Notes: a model not told the origin generated them from the sequence alone. 64,000 bases of DNA from Strongylocentrotus purpuratus (GCF_000002235.5 NW_022145613.1:12052429-12116428), one strand, 5' to 3'. Shown: positions 1-12,849, counted from the first letter of the stretch. Numbers and translations: made by a program.

Positions 1-600
1 TTTTTTTTTTACATACCACACGTCAAACAACTGCCCTTAAATGGTGATTTGATCACGAATTCAATAGAAAACTTATTTTAAAACATACTTGAAGAGAAAA
101 ATATTCTCAAAAGAAAATGAATGCCGATAATACCAAAATAACCACACAAAAAATTACCTGCTTGTATGGAAAAAACAGCATGATGAATGAACATTTCTGC
201 ATTGGAAGTGTGTCGCGCGTGGTTGTAAGGTTCTTTTTATGAATTCCTTTTTTTGGCTTGAAATTCCTTTTTTTTGCCATCATGATTCCTTATTTTGGTC
301 GCACAAGGTTGGCAGCTCTGTAATGTGGTAATAGTTCTGTTCTTCTTCTAACTTGGCCGCAGAACTTGATTTCTGGAAGGAAAGTAAACATTAAACAGTA
401 CATTTGTCACATTGTAGAAAAGCAAAGGGTTTGACTTAAATCAGACTGAAAATAATTCAAGGTTGGGTAGATGTAGAGTTTGATTGAAGATTAGATGAGC
501 TGATTGGTGAACTTTTAAATCCTCCTAATCAGCAATAAAACAGCAATTATCATGCTAGACAGTGGTTAGGATTATAACTCTAGCTCATATTTAGTCATGT

Positions 601-1153
601 ATTGGCAGTAAGGCTGTGCACAACAGTGTAATGAGATACCCGAGTACACTCCCAGGCTTACAAGTGAATACTCGAATATTCGGACGCCATGTTTTTTTTA
701 ATAAATTTTTTGGATTTTTTTTTTGCCACCACCATACCTCTGAAACAGTATCCCAGGTCCATCGCCGAAAACGCATGCAATTTTACTTTTGAGTTGCAGT
801 TGAAGGCGCCGATTTAATAATAATAATAACAGTAAACAATGCTGTTTTAAAAACCAAAGATGGCAGAATAATCCATTTTCCTCCAAGTCCAAACGGAAAT
901 CCGGACATTTGGTCCCAGTTTCTGAGTGGTGAGTTTGACAGTGCATGAGTTGGGAAACAATTTTTACCGATGGTACCATGCCAGCGGCCGACGCTCTCCC
1001 TGGCACGGTTAAGCTTCGGCCTGGACAGTGCCAGGTGACCGGGATTTTTTTTTTTTGCGGCCGAATATTCAAGTATGAGAAATTGTACTCGAGTAGTTGT
1101 CAACAGTGCGGGTACTCGAGCATTAGACTACTCGTCGCAGCCCTAATTAGCAG
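601..1153. mobile_element. Non-autonomous hAT-like element (MITE) with 8-bp target duplication
   Basis: The element spans 609-1145. It starts TAAGGCTGTGC and ends GCAGCCCTA, so the ends are inverted. Subterminal inverted matches include ACCCGAGTAC/GTACTCGAG and CGAATATTCGG/CCGAATATTC. The flanks attggcag (601-608) and attagcag (1146-1153) form an 8-bp target duplication with one mismatch, the length typical of hAT transposons. Ends of the type (C)AGGGCTGYG followed by ACTCGAATATTCG are characteristic of hAT families in animals. The 537-bp interior has no transposase, so it would need one supplied in trans. Confidence 0.75.
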
Positions 1154-2083
1154 ACAGTAGACACAGGGGGAAAAATATGCTCATGTAGTTTACAATGAGA
1201 TTTACATGCGGATATAGATGTTATTGAATCATACATGGAAGGGTTAAATTTGATCTTCATATCTTCAAAACTCACTAAACTAAAAAAATTATTCCTAAAT
1301 CTTAGTAACAATTGTGTGATTGTATGCTGACTTATCTTGAGCAATGTCACCCCTGAAGTACCATATTGCACTCAGCATTGTCACTGCCTGATAACAGTTT
1401 TTCTTATCATTGTGATATCAACTTTAATTGCTCTTAGATTTCTTTGGTCTTGTATTTACACACAGTATTAATTCATAGAAAAGTTATTTAGCTGAATGCC
1501 ACTTTGAACACAAGCTAATATAACTTCTTTGAGATGATAGTATTAAAAATAACACATGTTTACACTGGCAATATGGAGGAAGTACATTGAACATGACGTA
1601 CAATGTGTTATTAAAAAAAATGAAAAAATATGTCCCTCTTTAGTTCATGATGTACACGTACATACATGTATACCGACCAGCCCTATATTTAGACTATTTT
1701 ATGGCAAAACTTTGTAACGTGGCTGTTTGTACTTGCATGCAGTTGACACATAGTTGATTGTGAACGTGTGAAAAATATGGAGATAATTAAAGGGGCACAT
1801 GCCTTCAGTCACAAAAAGTTTTTTTTTAATTTGAGTCACAGGAGCCCTTCTTGATTTTGATGTTGTAAAAATGGGATTTTCTCGCATTTCTCATGTTGGA
1901 ACATTTTTTTTCAGTGGATATCTTTCTACGGAATCCCTTCCAAAATGACATACAGGTAAAAAGAATGAGAAATCTCACAAATTATTGTGCTGGTCTTTAC
2001 AAAATCTCAATCTGAAAATACTTGACATGATATTAAATCTTATCACCAATGTTGACATGTACATGTAGCCTACATTATAGGCC

Positions 2084-2413
2084 TGTCTTCATCAGCTCAA
2101 GATTACCAAATAACTTGCTATTTTAACTATCCAGATCACAAATTATCCAGCTAATTTGTGTCTTCATCAGCCCGCAGTTGTAATTAGCAAGATATTTGGT
2201 CGAGATAATTATCCCAAGATATCTTGGGCTAGTTTGCAAAATATCCGCTATTTGTCTGGTGCGTTTTTACCTGCCCGAAGACTTGCACTTTGCGCGAATG
2301 CAAAATATCTTGAGCACGAGTTTTGAGCTGATGAAGACGCGATTTGTAATTTCGTGCTTATTTCCCAAATCAGAAATAGCGGGCTATTTGGCAATCTCAA
2401 GCTGATGAAAACA
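2084..2413. mobile_element. Inverted-repeat element (MITE), nested arms
   Basis: The left end TGTCTTCATCAGCTCAAGAT (from 2084) matches the reverse complement of the right end ATCTCAAGCTGATGAAAACA-type sequence ending at 2413. The match extends inward through ACCAAATA/TATTTGGCAAT. A second, inner pair of the same end sequence occurs at about 2157 (GTCTTCATCAGC) and 2326 (GCTGATGAAGAC), so the element looks like one copy inside another. A perfect palindrome CCCAAGATATCTTGGG lies at 2212-2227. No coding capacity is seen. The target duplication is not clear. Confidence 0.6.
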
Positions 2414-3384
2414 TACCGTATGTGCAGGTGTAGCCTATAGATTGCCATATTTGACCTGTATTATAACCATTTGGAGGCCAACCGTGGCCTGATCTGCCCT
2501 GGGGATGTTTAAAAGGGTGTGCATGTAGAAGGTGATCCACTTCTAACAAGATACTGGTAGTATAATGCAACCGATCCCAGGTGAAATATGGAACTTGTTT
2601 GTTTATGAGTACAGGGTGTTTCAAAATTAGGACAGCTGATTGCCAATCTCATGTCACATGTCACAAAGCAGCGGACATTTTACCAGGCAACTTTGCAGAT
2701 ATGATAAACGGATCATTTGCAAAGTTATGTTTCTTAAAGGTAGACTTACTAAATACTGGAGTCATGCTTTGCAACGTTTTTATATCATATTGAATTGTTT
2801 ACTGTGATTTAGCATGTAAGAAACACCTTAGTATATAGCTTTAAGAATGACAGTAAACATTAGGGGAAAAAGTGTTTGTTCTGCGGTGCAAGCATGGGGG
2901 AATGAAACTAAAAAGAACAGCACATTACCAAAAAAATAAAGGCTTCTATAAGTAGGGCATTCATACATGTTGTAGATATAAACTGTAATTAAAACGATCT
3001 AGTAATTGCTTGTTCTTTTGTTACGCTTCTTGTTTTATTCATTTTTTAGTATCATACTTTTGTCTGCTTATAAGTGTAATTTGCAATTTGCCATTCAACA
3101 GGATAATTTAACCAAAGAGTATCTCCTTGATTTAACTAACTGGAGGCTGAACAACCCACTCTGTACACATCAGATTTTTATGTACATATTGTGTAGCTTG
3201 TGGACTAACCTCCCATATAATGTATTGGCTATACCCTCTGCTGATAAACAGTCTGTGATACAATGCATGACATGATGAATGTCTGTATAGAACCAGAGGA
3301 GTTATAGAGCTAGCTGACCTCCATTCCAAACCCTCTGAAGACTCCTTTTGTCAACATAATCATGACTTGGAAATCGTAAATCTG

Positions 3385-3798
3385 TTCAAGGTAAAGATCA
3401 GTTCTGGTCGTGCGATTGCATTGTGAAAGAAACGTGTTGGAATCGATCAGAAAAGGTTAATCACCTAGCATATAAGTACTGGTGTGTACTGTAAGGTTCT
3501 GGAACTGGAGTCATCAAATTGATAAGAAATTTGGCCAAGTATTGGTAAAGTTTCAAGCACTGTACACAGAAAGATGTATATGGGACTACGCGACACGTGC
3601 ATGACACGTGCACGATATCTATCAGGTCCAAATAGATATAATAATTTACCAAATATATCAATTAGTAGGCAGTTTCCTGGCAAAAATTTGTATCATCACG
3701 TATTTAGTCAAAACATATTCTTTCACATGATTGGTAATAAGAGCTTCCATTTCATTTTTTGAGAGGGGGGCGTTTCCAAAACTGGTCTTTACCTTTAA
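3385..3798. mobile_element. TTAA-flanked MITE, copy 1
   Basis: The element spans 3389-3794 with terminal inverted repeats close to AGGTAAAGACCAGTTTTGG. The right flank is TTAA (3795-3798) and the left flank is TTCA (3385-3388), a one-base decayed TTAA. Most of its length aligns with a second copy at 43129-43505, including gcgattgcattgtgaaagaa and the interior aatttaccaaatatatcaat-type segment. No transposase is encoded. TTAA targets are used by piggyBac-type transposons, but the end sequence is not the usual CCY start, so the superfamily is uncertain. Confidence 0.8.
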
Positions 3799-4446
3799 AT
3801 GTACTAAGTGATAGATTTATTGCAAGGGTACAATATTTCTTTGTTCTCTTGGTTTTTTTTTATGTGATGTAGTCCCATTTCCATCAAATAACTTATTAAC
3901 AATTCTCCCTACATGTACATTATATTTACTGGCACTGTATGTGTAATTGTGTACAGACAGACTATGATTAGAAGTATTAATGTAGGTTATGCATCTGGTG
4001 GACTAACTGAATATACATGTAGGTCTACTCCTAAATTATGCTGGATCTTTGGGAGCTGATGTAACAAACAGCAAGTTGTGCGATTTAAAAGTTGATATTG
4101 AACCATGATCATAATCTTACATTTTTGTGTACATGTGGATCATGATTTTTTAATTTCTTTAAATGAATGATTGTGATAATTAGCCATGCATTCTGTGTAG
4201 AAAAATGAGAGAAACAGGCTATAAGTTAAAGCAAAAACTGATTGAAAAAAAAGTTATGAATTTTTGAAATTGTGATCACAACAACACAAATTGGTACAAA
4301 ATTATCTTGTGAGCTCCCCTCCCATTTGCTTTTTACTAAAAACTTCATAAATATATGTTTTCCCTTACGAAAATGTTCAATCATACATTCACCCTGATAT
4401 AATTATTGCTTAAATATATTTTCATAATAATAATGATAATCTTTTA

Positions 4447-4724
4447 AAGTCCACTCCAACCCCTGAGAGAAAAAAAAATCTATTCCATCATTAATTTATT
4501 AATTTTCTTATTTATAAATAAGAAAATGTAACTTTCTGTACAAAGCAAATTGGAGAGGAACTCGCAAGATTCGTCACAGTTTTGCCAATTAGTGTTTCAA
4601 TAATGAAAACTTCTAAAATTCATAACTTTCCTATTTCTAATTAGACATTGCTCATACTTTCACTAATTTGTTTCTCTCCTTTTTCTACTTTTGTTAAAAC
4701 CAACTAAATATTAGGGTGGACTGC
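4447..4724. mobile_element. Possible AT-rich MITE with AGTCCACYC ends
   Basis: The left end AAGTCCACTCCAACCCC and the right end TTAGGGTGGACTGCCCC are imperfect inverted repeats. An internal hairpin (attttcttatttataaataagaaaat) lies near 4502-4528. The interior is strongly AT-rich and non-coding. The match between ends is only about 12 bases, so the call is tentative. Confidence 0.4.
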
Positions 4725-5012
4725 CCCTATAATAATCATGATGGTATTCTATACTACATATGTACATGTACATTACTCATTAGTACCTTATACCGGTACA
4801 TCTACAATGTCTTTATGTGTAGAAAAATATTTGTAGCTCTAATCGGACTTCAAAATGTACATTCATTAAACAGATGTGTTTTTTTTAGGAGAAAATTATT
4901 GCATCCTGAGGCCAGAATGTGCAGGGTAGAATATCAATATTCCACTGCCCACAGGGAGCAGAAAAGTTTCTTGACCTCAAAGCCTGATTACATACAGCTG
5001 TTGGACAGCAGT

Positions 5013-5033
5013 GGGTGTGTGTGTGTGTGTGTG
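5013..5033 (+). repeat. (GT)n microsatellite
   Basis: An uninterrupted run of about ten GT units with no associated gene. Confidence 0.9.
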
Positions 5034-6289
5034 GACGCAGGATGGTCATCTAACCTCATACTGCAGACTGATATGTATATATTTATGAATTTGTCCCTGT
5101 AGCAGCTACATGTATAGGCCTAAATGGACGTGCTTTAGTGGTATTAAAATTAATTTGTCAAACGCACGGTTGATTATAGTTGATTAATCTATCCTAAAGC
5201 AAGGCTACTGGTTCATGTATTTGTAAGACGGTGTGAGAGTGAACTTACTGTAGCTAGTAGGTCCACCTAATCAAGTATATGGAGGATGAATATATTAATT
5301 ATTAATAGCATCTAATTGCCACCGCTATAAATTGCTTTTGTTGCCTACAGGTATTACATAACTGTCTGCCAAATCATTAGACATGAGTCTCAAGTATATT
5401 TTGTCTACTGGTACATCTACCGGTATGTACAATTTATCAGATGACATGGATGACATTACAATGCCTTGGTGGTGTATGTTATTTGACATAGAGTCAAAAC
5501 GCAAGAGAGTCAAGACTCGAGAGCTATGAGCAATGTGGCTCTGGAAGTGGAAAGGCCCCAAAAGGGCTCTGAAATCTTAAATGGAGCTATATGGTAAAAC
5601 TATGGTAAGGTTTATACAAATCTCTGCAAAGTAATCTCACTTGTTCAGTTGAAAAACAATTGATAATCTCTAAAGTATGAGCTCCATTGAAAGCAAAATA
5701 TAATAACTGACAAATACATGAAATGTGTGCAGTGAAATCATACTTGAAGAAAACAAATCGTCTCAGAAGGTTTTGTTGTACAAAGTCAAAACTACAGATA
5801 ATCACTGATGATCGAGGCCAACCTGGCTTAGGGATATTTTATAAATACTGAAAAATAAGAAATCAACGGAGATGAAGATGACCTTTTTTAAGGAATAAAA
5901 ACTGTTCATTTTATCTGGACATGAAGTCACAGGTGCAGTGTTGAAATATCTCCTCTTTAAGTCTTGATGGGTCTTCATAACATTATCACATTAAATGTAA
6001 CAGCAGTATTGAGTATCTTTTCAAAAAATCTTGTAGGAAGATCAAGGGCAAGCTGATATTTCATGGCTTAAAATCAAGCAGGTGCTTGACTAGACAAATG
6101 TTCATTATTCATGTATGGATTTTATCTGCCATGATCTTAATTAGGATAATAATTATTTCTTGAAGATTGCTTTCTAATTTGAGATTGATTGATATTGATA
6201 TTGACCAAATACTGGTAATATTTGCATCACCGGGTAAAAATATTGAACAAATAGTTATGTTTATTGATGAGACCAAGATGGTAAAACTA

Positions 6290-6294
<5 letters not shown>

Positions 6295-6326
<32 letters not shown>
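6295..6326. repeat. (TA)n microsatellite
   Basis: An uninterrupted run of sixteen TA units in intronic sequence. Confidence 0.95.
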
Positions 6327-6330
<4 letters not shown>

Positions 6331-7087
6331 GAGTTGAATGAGGAACCAGTTCTGTTCTGATGTATTTACTTCTATTTACAATTCAGATTGTATAATTTTT
6401 TCCCATTTTTTATAATCCTCTTTTGGAAATATCTTACCTCTATTTCAAACTGAACATTTTTTTTCTTCTTGTTTGAATTAAACAAATTGTAGATTCTTTC
6501 CTCAGACCCATAAATAAACAATGTATTGGATGTGAAAGCAAGAGCGCCACCTTTTGTCACAAAATAGAGATGTCATTTAGTTTGTAAACTGTATGCAGGG
6601 CATCTGTTATTACGGTACATGCAGGTAGGAATATTTCTGATGGAGTTGTCTACATCATGTACATAAGGAGCAAGTCCTTCACTCCTATATACCTCTCATT
6701 ACCATTTACTTTTTTTTTTAAAGGTTAGATAGCAGAGGGAGAAAGAAAAGAAAGGAAAAAGTGGGAAAGGAAGGGAGAGGGTGAATGTAATTCTTGTGAA
6801 AATAATGTGTTGTGCCCTTATATGAATTCTTATTTCCTCCCTTGAGTTGCTCTTGTTCTCTGACACTTCATCCACCTAATATTTCGGCTGCCCCCCCCCC
6901 CTCCCCAAATGATGCCAGTTTCCTAGAAATAAGATTTTATAGATCTTCTTTTCCAGGAGCTCATTGATTTCACAGCTTATTCTTTGCCAGATCCAATATT
7001 TCTAGAATTTTTTTTTTCTCCAGTATTCTAGATCTTACAGTCTAGTTTTATAAATCATATTTTTCGAGATTGTAATTTGCTAGAACA

Positions 7088-7115
7088 TTTTTTTTTTTTT
7101 TTGGGGGGGGGGGGG
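7088..7115 (+). repeat. Poly-T/poly-G junction tract
   Basis: About fifteen T are followed directly by thirteen G. Poly-C/G tracts of 11-23 bases recur throughout the window, for example at 6891-6901, 8944-8957, 17830-17846, 27614-27636, 34550-34565, 35456-35474, 52656-52669, 54018-54035, 58641-58652 and 62880-62890. Confidence 0.9.
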
Positions 7116-7574
7116 AGGGGCAAATATTGTAGTGGGGCTATGTGTACATTTTTTCTAGAAGACAATTTGACAACTTTGAGGAACTCTAGATTTTTTTTTC
7201 TTCTTAAGTTGAAAGGACAAGTGAGAAAATTTTCTTTGATTTTGTTTTGGATAATTTAGATTCTAAAACTTTTTGGAGCTTAGCTGCAATTCAAATCTTC
7301 ATGTAGCTCACATAAAGGCGTTCATTCAGTCATTCACTGTTTTTCTCACAGAGATGTTGTTTAGCCCCTCAGAATGTAGCCGAGCATAAAAGCCTTTTGT
7401 CAGTATGAAAGGACAGTTGAAGGGGTTCACTGTTATTGATTGGGGGAAGTAAAAGTGGTAAAGGGGGTTACTCTTTGCCGTTAGTTCTCTTGTTCTTACC
7501 TGTGGTCCCCAAGGCTGGTCTTACCACAATGGACATTGTTAAGATCTCTTGTACATTTTAGTATTACATGCATG

Positions 7575-8310
7575 TAGACCCTCGGTCTTGAGCACCTTGT
7601 GGAGTTTGTTTCATAGGTTCATGGAGTCTGCTTCTGAAAGTCTTGGAATATATTTGTACTTTCGTCTTTAAGGTTTGGACTAGTTCATCAGATGAAAGGT
7701 GTCTTGGATATATTCAGTGAGTATTTTGATGTTGCATAGGCTGAGCCTGTATTGGGTTGATGGTTTACTTTACCTGATTGCTAAGAGAGCATTTGTATAC
7801 TGTACTTGTAAGTTAGCAGCTAGGGGACCGATGGCTTTAAGTCCTCTCTGAGGGACTTGGTAATGAGGATTAATGCCTTACCAAAGGGCACTAGCGCATC
7901 GACTTGGTTTCGAGCCCGGGACCTTCTGGTTTATACGAGACCACTGCTCTACCACTGAGCCATCGCGTCTCCTCGTTAGTCTTCGTTATGGTATAACCTG
8001 TATTGTACCCATCTATGTGCAGATGTAGCCCCTCTAGAGTGACATGTAGGCTGTATACTTCTACAGATTTTTTTACTGAAAGTCTTTGAACATATTTCTT
8101 TCTTTCGTTTTGGACCAGCTAACTAAAGCAAAAGTGTGTTGGATTTCAGTGAGTAAACTACATGTAGGCTGGGCCTGCATAACTTATTGTTTATTATATT
8201 ATCCAAACTTTATATAGACCCTGTACAATTCATGATATAGGGATAGGGATGTATACTTTTAAGGAGTCTTTTAGTTTTAGACTGGTTCATTGTATGAAAA
8301 AAGTGTTGGA
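7575..8310 (+). repeat. Diverged direct repeat, interrupted by a SINE
   Basis: A segment at about 7575-7755 (ctgaaagtcttggaatatat, then ggactagttcatcagatgaa, then aggctgagcctg) recurs in diverged form at 8025-8185 (ctgaaagtctttgaacatat, ggaccagctaactaaagcaa, aggctgggcctg). It starts a third time near 8245-8312. The period is about 450 bases including the inserted SINE, which sits at the join between copies 1 and 2. No function is apparent. Confidence 0.5.
7762..7972 (-). mobile_element. tRNA-derived SINE (minus strand), copy with tRNA-like head
   Basis: Read on the minus strand, the element begins with a tRNA-like promoter. The A-box-like sequence TGGCTCAGTGGTA lies at 7950-7962 and the B-box-like sequence GGTCCCGGGCTCGAAACC at 7906-7923, at normal tRNA spacing. 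A body follows (gccctttggtaaggcattaa, taatcctcattacca) and then a tail containing cagtcaggtaaa-type sequence. The same body and tail reappear on the plus strand at 50334-50466, and the tail alone at 44308-44352, which establishes a dispersed family. The RNA would be transcribed by polymerase III. It is diverged and probably inactive. Confidence 0.75.
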
Positions 8311-8313
8311 TTC

Positions 8314-8498
8314 ATTGGCCCGAATTCACAAAGGAGGTTTGTCGACAAACCTTGGTTTTCATCGTCATATGACGCGTTTTACGCGTTTTTTACAAACCTG
8401 GTTTGTAAAGAACAAAAGAGAGGTTTGGCGAAACAAAAGGAGGTTTGAGCTCAAACCTTGGTCTGAGCTCAAACCTTGCTTTGTGAATTCGGGCCATT
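8314..8498. mobile_element. Short MITE with GGCCCGAATTCACAAAG ends
   Basis: Perfect 17-bp terminal inverted repeats GGCCCGAATTCACAAAG / CTTTGTGAATTCGGGCC bound 8317-8495. They are flanked on both sides by ATT (8314-8316, 8496-8498). A 3-bp target duplication is typical of PIF/Harbinger elements, though their usual target is TWA. The interior contains several smaller inversions (aaaccttgg, gagctcaaacc). The open frame running through it is an artefact. Confidence 0.75.
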
Positions 8499-9226
8499 AA
8501 GTTTGTATATAATGTACATGTATATAGACAATGCAGTTTGCTTCTTGTACACGTACATGAGCTACTATTTGGACCAAATGTGAATGTCTACACTACGCCA
8601 TGTTTTGGACAGCCTTGATGCACTGTTAGACCTGACTCAGACAATTGTCAGAAGCGATTTATCAATGATAATCAATTCAAGTGGGTAGATTTATGACTTT
8701 GAACTCTTTCATTAGCAGCAGCAGTGAGAACCTGCTATAACGGTAGTAGTACTGCATGTAGATTCAGGGCCATTTCATACAAGAGCATTTAATTCAAACA
8801 GAAACATTACAGAGAACTGTGGAAGAAACACATAGAACGACTGTAATGAAAGATATTAAAAACTGTGGGTACTAAATTGTGTGAAGGCAGTGTGGCATGT
8901 GTTCAATGCTCACAAGTTTCATCCAGCAGGCACAAATTTGGGAGGGGGGGGGGGGGGTCCAGTAAATACCTTGTCCTGTAGTAACAACTTTTCTGCAGTC
9001 ATGCCCTGTCATACAGTAGCCAAATTGTTATTCAACTCTGGACCACTCACAATACCCTTAATATACTAACCCAACCTTAACACCTAAACATTGCAATATA
9101 CTTTAAAGACCAATCCTATCTAGAAATTGATAAAATAAACTTAGTATCTTAGGAGCAATTTTAATACTGGAGCAATTGTAGTTTTATTAGTAAACCAGGC
9201 AACTAACTTCACACAGAAAATTGCCT

Positions 9227-9247
9227 CTCCCTCTCTCTCTCTCTCTT
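9227..9247 (+). repeat. (CT)n microsatellite
   Basis: A short pyrimidine repeat, one of the few arrays in this window with CT on the plus strand. Confidence 0.8.
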
Positions 9248-11530
9248 TCTGTTTGGTGGGAGATGAAATCTTTTCCCTGGTAACCATTGTAGCTTGGATT
9301 GTAATCCAAACATGGCTATGCATGGACAAGTCATTTGTTCGAAGCCAGAAGTTGAAGGCACAATATACTCTCATGTAGTCTTTTCAGACTTAAGCCAGAT
9401 GATACAAAGACCACTTTTCTGAGTCTTTATAGACAGGTTTCACTGTATTTCTATCCTACATATAATTTTTCCAAAATATTCAAAGAGAAATAGAGTATTC
9501 GAAATATTGTATTGTAGATAGGTAATTACCTTGACCTGTTATAAAAATCATCTGCTTTATCTTTCCTCTTATATGTACATGTATAATACAGGATAGACAA
9601 ACAATTTTTGACAATGTATAATTCATAGACTCTTTTTTTAAGCTTGCACAATTGAAGTCTATATATACATGTAGCATGATAATCACGCTACCGGTCGATT
9701 GCATTGAAGACCATTACAAATCAGCTGAATGCTTTGTATTCATCTGTAAGCGTAGCTCTGAGAATAAGGGTACGCCCTATTGTATCAGGGTTTGTTTACA
9801 ACTGAACAGCTAACTCAGGTTTCACCATATCCTCCTGTACAATGTAGTTTCTTAATTTCAACCCATGTCTCGCTGTTAGACTTCAGACCGTTGTTTTAAT
9901 TCATGGAAGGTTTTGCGAAAATATTGAGATGTCTTCGCCGCTTGGGAATGTCATCCGACACATTTTTCATACAGGTGTGTTTACTTAAAGCCCGGTTTTA
10001 TCATGTAGTACATTCAATTTTTTTTCTTGTGATGATTCTGTAGTCCCAGCTATTGCATTTGGTGTGACTTTCAGTGAGAGTGTGCGGGCATTGTGTGCCA
10101 TTATTTTGCTTATGTGTGCTTTATGCAAAACAGATTTTTTCCCCCATTATTGGACAGTAATCTGATAATGTAGAAAGGACAAATACATTCAATTGCTGTC
10201 TGTCTGTGGAATGATGATACTGCAATTATACATGTGCATGCAGCTACATAACAGTTTGGTATTTAACTATATGTCTCTTCTACGTATCTCTTCAGATGTA
10301 ACCTAAAAATATTTGTATTTATGAGAAAGATTGTTTCCCAGTGGTACTATACTTAAATAAGATAGAATTTCTTACTGAATCATTTAATAGAGGGGAAAAA
10401 GATGGATGAATTAAAGTTCCTGCATCTTGAGTAAAAGTAAAAGTCTATGCATTGCCTTCAGGGTAAACTGCTGTCTTATTAAGATGCATTTGAGGAAGTA
10501 CATATTCATGTACATGTATATCCTGGAGTGGTAGAGCTTTATGTAGGCCTTAATTGAGGTTATGATTTCAACCATCGTAAAGCTAATTACCGGTAGTCTG
10601 AACTTGTTAAATACATAGCCCAGTATGATTGTACCAAAATCAGGTCCAATTCAATGGGTTAACTGGTTTATAATTGTTTTCCATTGTTATTTATATTCCT
10701 ATGCTCCTGCTTATTGAATTGTGGAATAATGAACATATTTATTTATAGTACAAGGAAGTACATGTCTAAAGGTTCATACGTACATGTGTAAGCCCTACAT
10801 TCAAATGAACGACTACTGCACACCGCTATACACAATTTGCACCTTTTACATGAATATGTTAAGTTGTTTTGAATCTTCTTGAGCCCATTTATATGGCTTA
10901 CATAGCTTACATTGATTTATTCCAATTTGTAAGGAGATTTAAAGACTTATCTATTTGCCATGGGAGACGATCTTTCATGCTTCCCCTTTATTTGTCATGG
11001 CTTATCTGCTTCACATATGTATGTATGTATTGATTGTAAGGAAGTACAACTTATATATGCACAGAGCTTGGCAGTTTGTTATGAATAAAGTAATGATGTA
11101 TTTCAAATTTCAAAAGAGAAATCAATCATTTAAGGGAAAAAAACATTAGTTTGACTGGTAAAAGGACTTCTACCTAAAAAAAATAGAGATCTAAAATCTT
11201 TCTTCTACCAGTCGGACTTTTACCTTTATGCACATGTAAATTACTGTTTTATTAGTTTACCATTATTGAAAGTATCTACAGTACATTAATGTACACTTAT
11301 TTGATAAAAGTACACATTTACTCAATACACAGCTGAGAATAATTAATCATTTTCGAATGCAGTAAATTCAACAATGGGCATATTTGGTTGTGTAAAAAAG
11401 TATGTCTGCCTTGAAATCCCCCCAAGTGAAATCTGCCATGAGTTGCATTTGAGGCAAGCACCAGCTAATAATAGTGTACATTTTAAAGAAAAATGGTATC
11501 AATGATTATAGCAAATGTTTAAAGCACTTG

Positions 11531-11837
11531 TAAAGTGTTGGGAGGCCAACAATTTGGTGGCAAAATTTCATTCAAATTGTATCATAATTTGAAAGAGGAT
11601 GTCATTTAAGAAACATTTCTGCAAGAATTTTCAAAACAAATGTGTTCAAAGTTGAATATTGATGATAGAATACAAACATTATTTATTCTTTTATCATTAT
11701 TTGTCTTCAAACTCATTTTTATAAGCAAAATCTTTGCAGAAGTGTGTTTTAAATTACAACCTCTTTCACATTATAATACAATTTAAATGAAATTTTGCCA
11801 TCAAATTGTTGGCAACTTTGGGGCCCCCAACACTCTA
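11531..11837. mobile_element. MITE with TAAAGTGTTGGG ends
   Basis: The left arm AAAGTGTTGGGAGGCC, then CAACAATTTGGTGGCAAAAT, is mirrored at the right by ATTTTGCCATCAAATTGTTG, then GGGGCCCCCAACACTCTA. Inverted similarity extends about 80 bases inward, including the AAATTGTAT / ATACAATTT parts. Both ends lie on TA, compatible with a Tc1/mariner-type target. No transposase is present. Confidence 0.65.
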
Positions 11838-12337
11838 GAGGGGCTTTAATGTAAATTAATTGGATATTTAACTAATTATGTAATCAAAATATTGTGCTGT
11901 GTCTACTGGATGAGAAGTATGTTCTAGTTCCAGTAGTCTAGTTCTGTCATCAAAAGAAAACTAAACTTCATTTAATGAATAATTAATAAGAAACATAAAC
12001 CTACACCCCCATGTTTTGATTGTGTCTTGCATTTTTTTCATTTTATTTTGTGCATCTAGTTTGTGAACTTGTGGAGTCAATTATCAATTATTATTTCCTA
12101 ATATATGTACAACTAATATAGTTTTGTTTCAGTTTTTACAAAATTGTTTCATGTAAATCCTATTTTTTAAGGACATACTTTAATTGTCATGTTTCACCCT
12201 TTCTGGTTGCTGTCTTCATATTAGTCTTTACGTTTTTGTGCTTTGCTAATTTATGTGTATTTGTAACCTTTCCATGCTGGTAGAAAATAATGAAACTTGA
12301 TCTTTCTTTATTTTTCCTTCATTGATTGATCTTTCTA

Positions 12338-12430
12338 AATAATCTATCTATCTAATCTATCTATCCATCTAATCTATCTATCTATCTATCTATCTATCTA
12401 CTCATTTATCTATTTATCCTCTATCTATCC
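12338..12430 (+). repeat. (ATCT)n microsatellite
   Basis: A tetranucleotide array atct/ctat with interruptions (catc, catttatc, tatttatc). Confidence 0.9.
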
Positions 12431-12849
12431 AACTGTCTGATATAGATTGGAACTGTTATAAATTAAAAAGCAATAATTTGAAAGTTGAAGGGCTTGCATA
12501 TGTATGCCTGACTTTAACGTTTATGTACATAGTAAGTATTAAGAATCCTAAATCTCGAGTTTTGATAATTATACAACAAGTACTAATCTGGAAAAAAACT
12601 GTCCATCTAGTTAAGTTGCAAGTTATATTAAATTACATACAGTTAGAGTCGTAATATTAATCTAAGCCATCGAGTGTAATGTACATGTATGTGCACTACT
12701 AATACTGTATATGCATGTGTAAAGAGTACAGTTTTATCAAAATGTTCCACTTATCCACTAGGAGATGAATTGCTCACTTTAATCTTCTAATAATTCCAAG
12801 CCAGTGGCCACCTCTTTTTAAATGAAAATGATTCCTCTTGTCTTTCCAG

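Larger units (their letters stand above)
1..12849 (+). other. Upstream intron or 5' flank of the TMCC-like gene
   Basis: No coding exon is supported here. The stretch ends in a pyrimidine-rich acceptor (tcttgtctttccag) at 12849, so at least its right end is intron and an upstream exon lies to the left of the window. It holds a hAT-like MITE, several other inverted-repeat elements, a TTAA-flanked MITE, a minus-strand SINE and short simple repeats, all listed separately. I see nothing further in 1154-2083, 2414-3384, 4725-6290, 6330-7560 and 8960-11530 beyond AT-rich sequence, TACATGTA palindromes and homopolymer runs. Short open frames here look like chance. Confidence 0.6.

Noticed and set aside
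7905..7970. Functional tRNA gene on the minus strand
   Set aside because: A and B boxes are present but the body and tail recur elsewhere, and no clean cloverleaf can be drawn; it is a SINE head.
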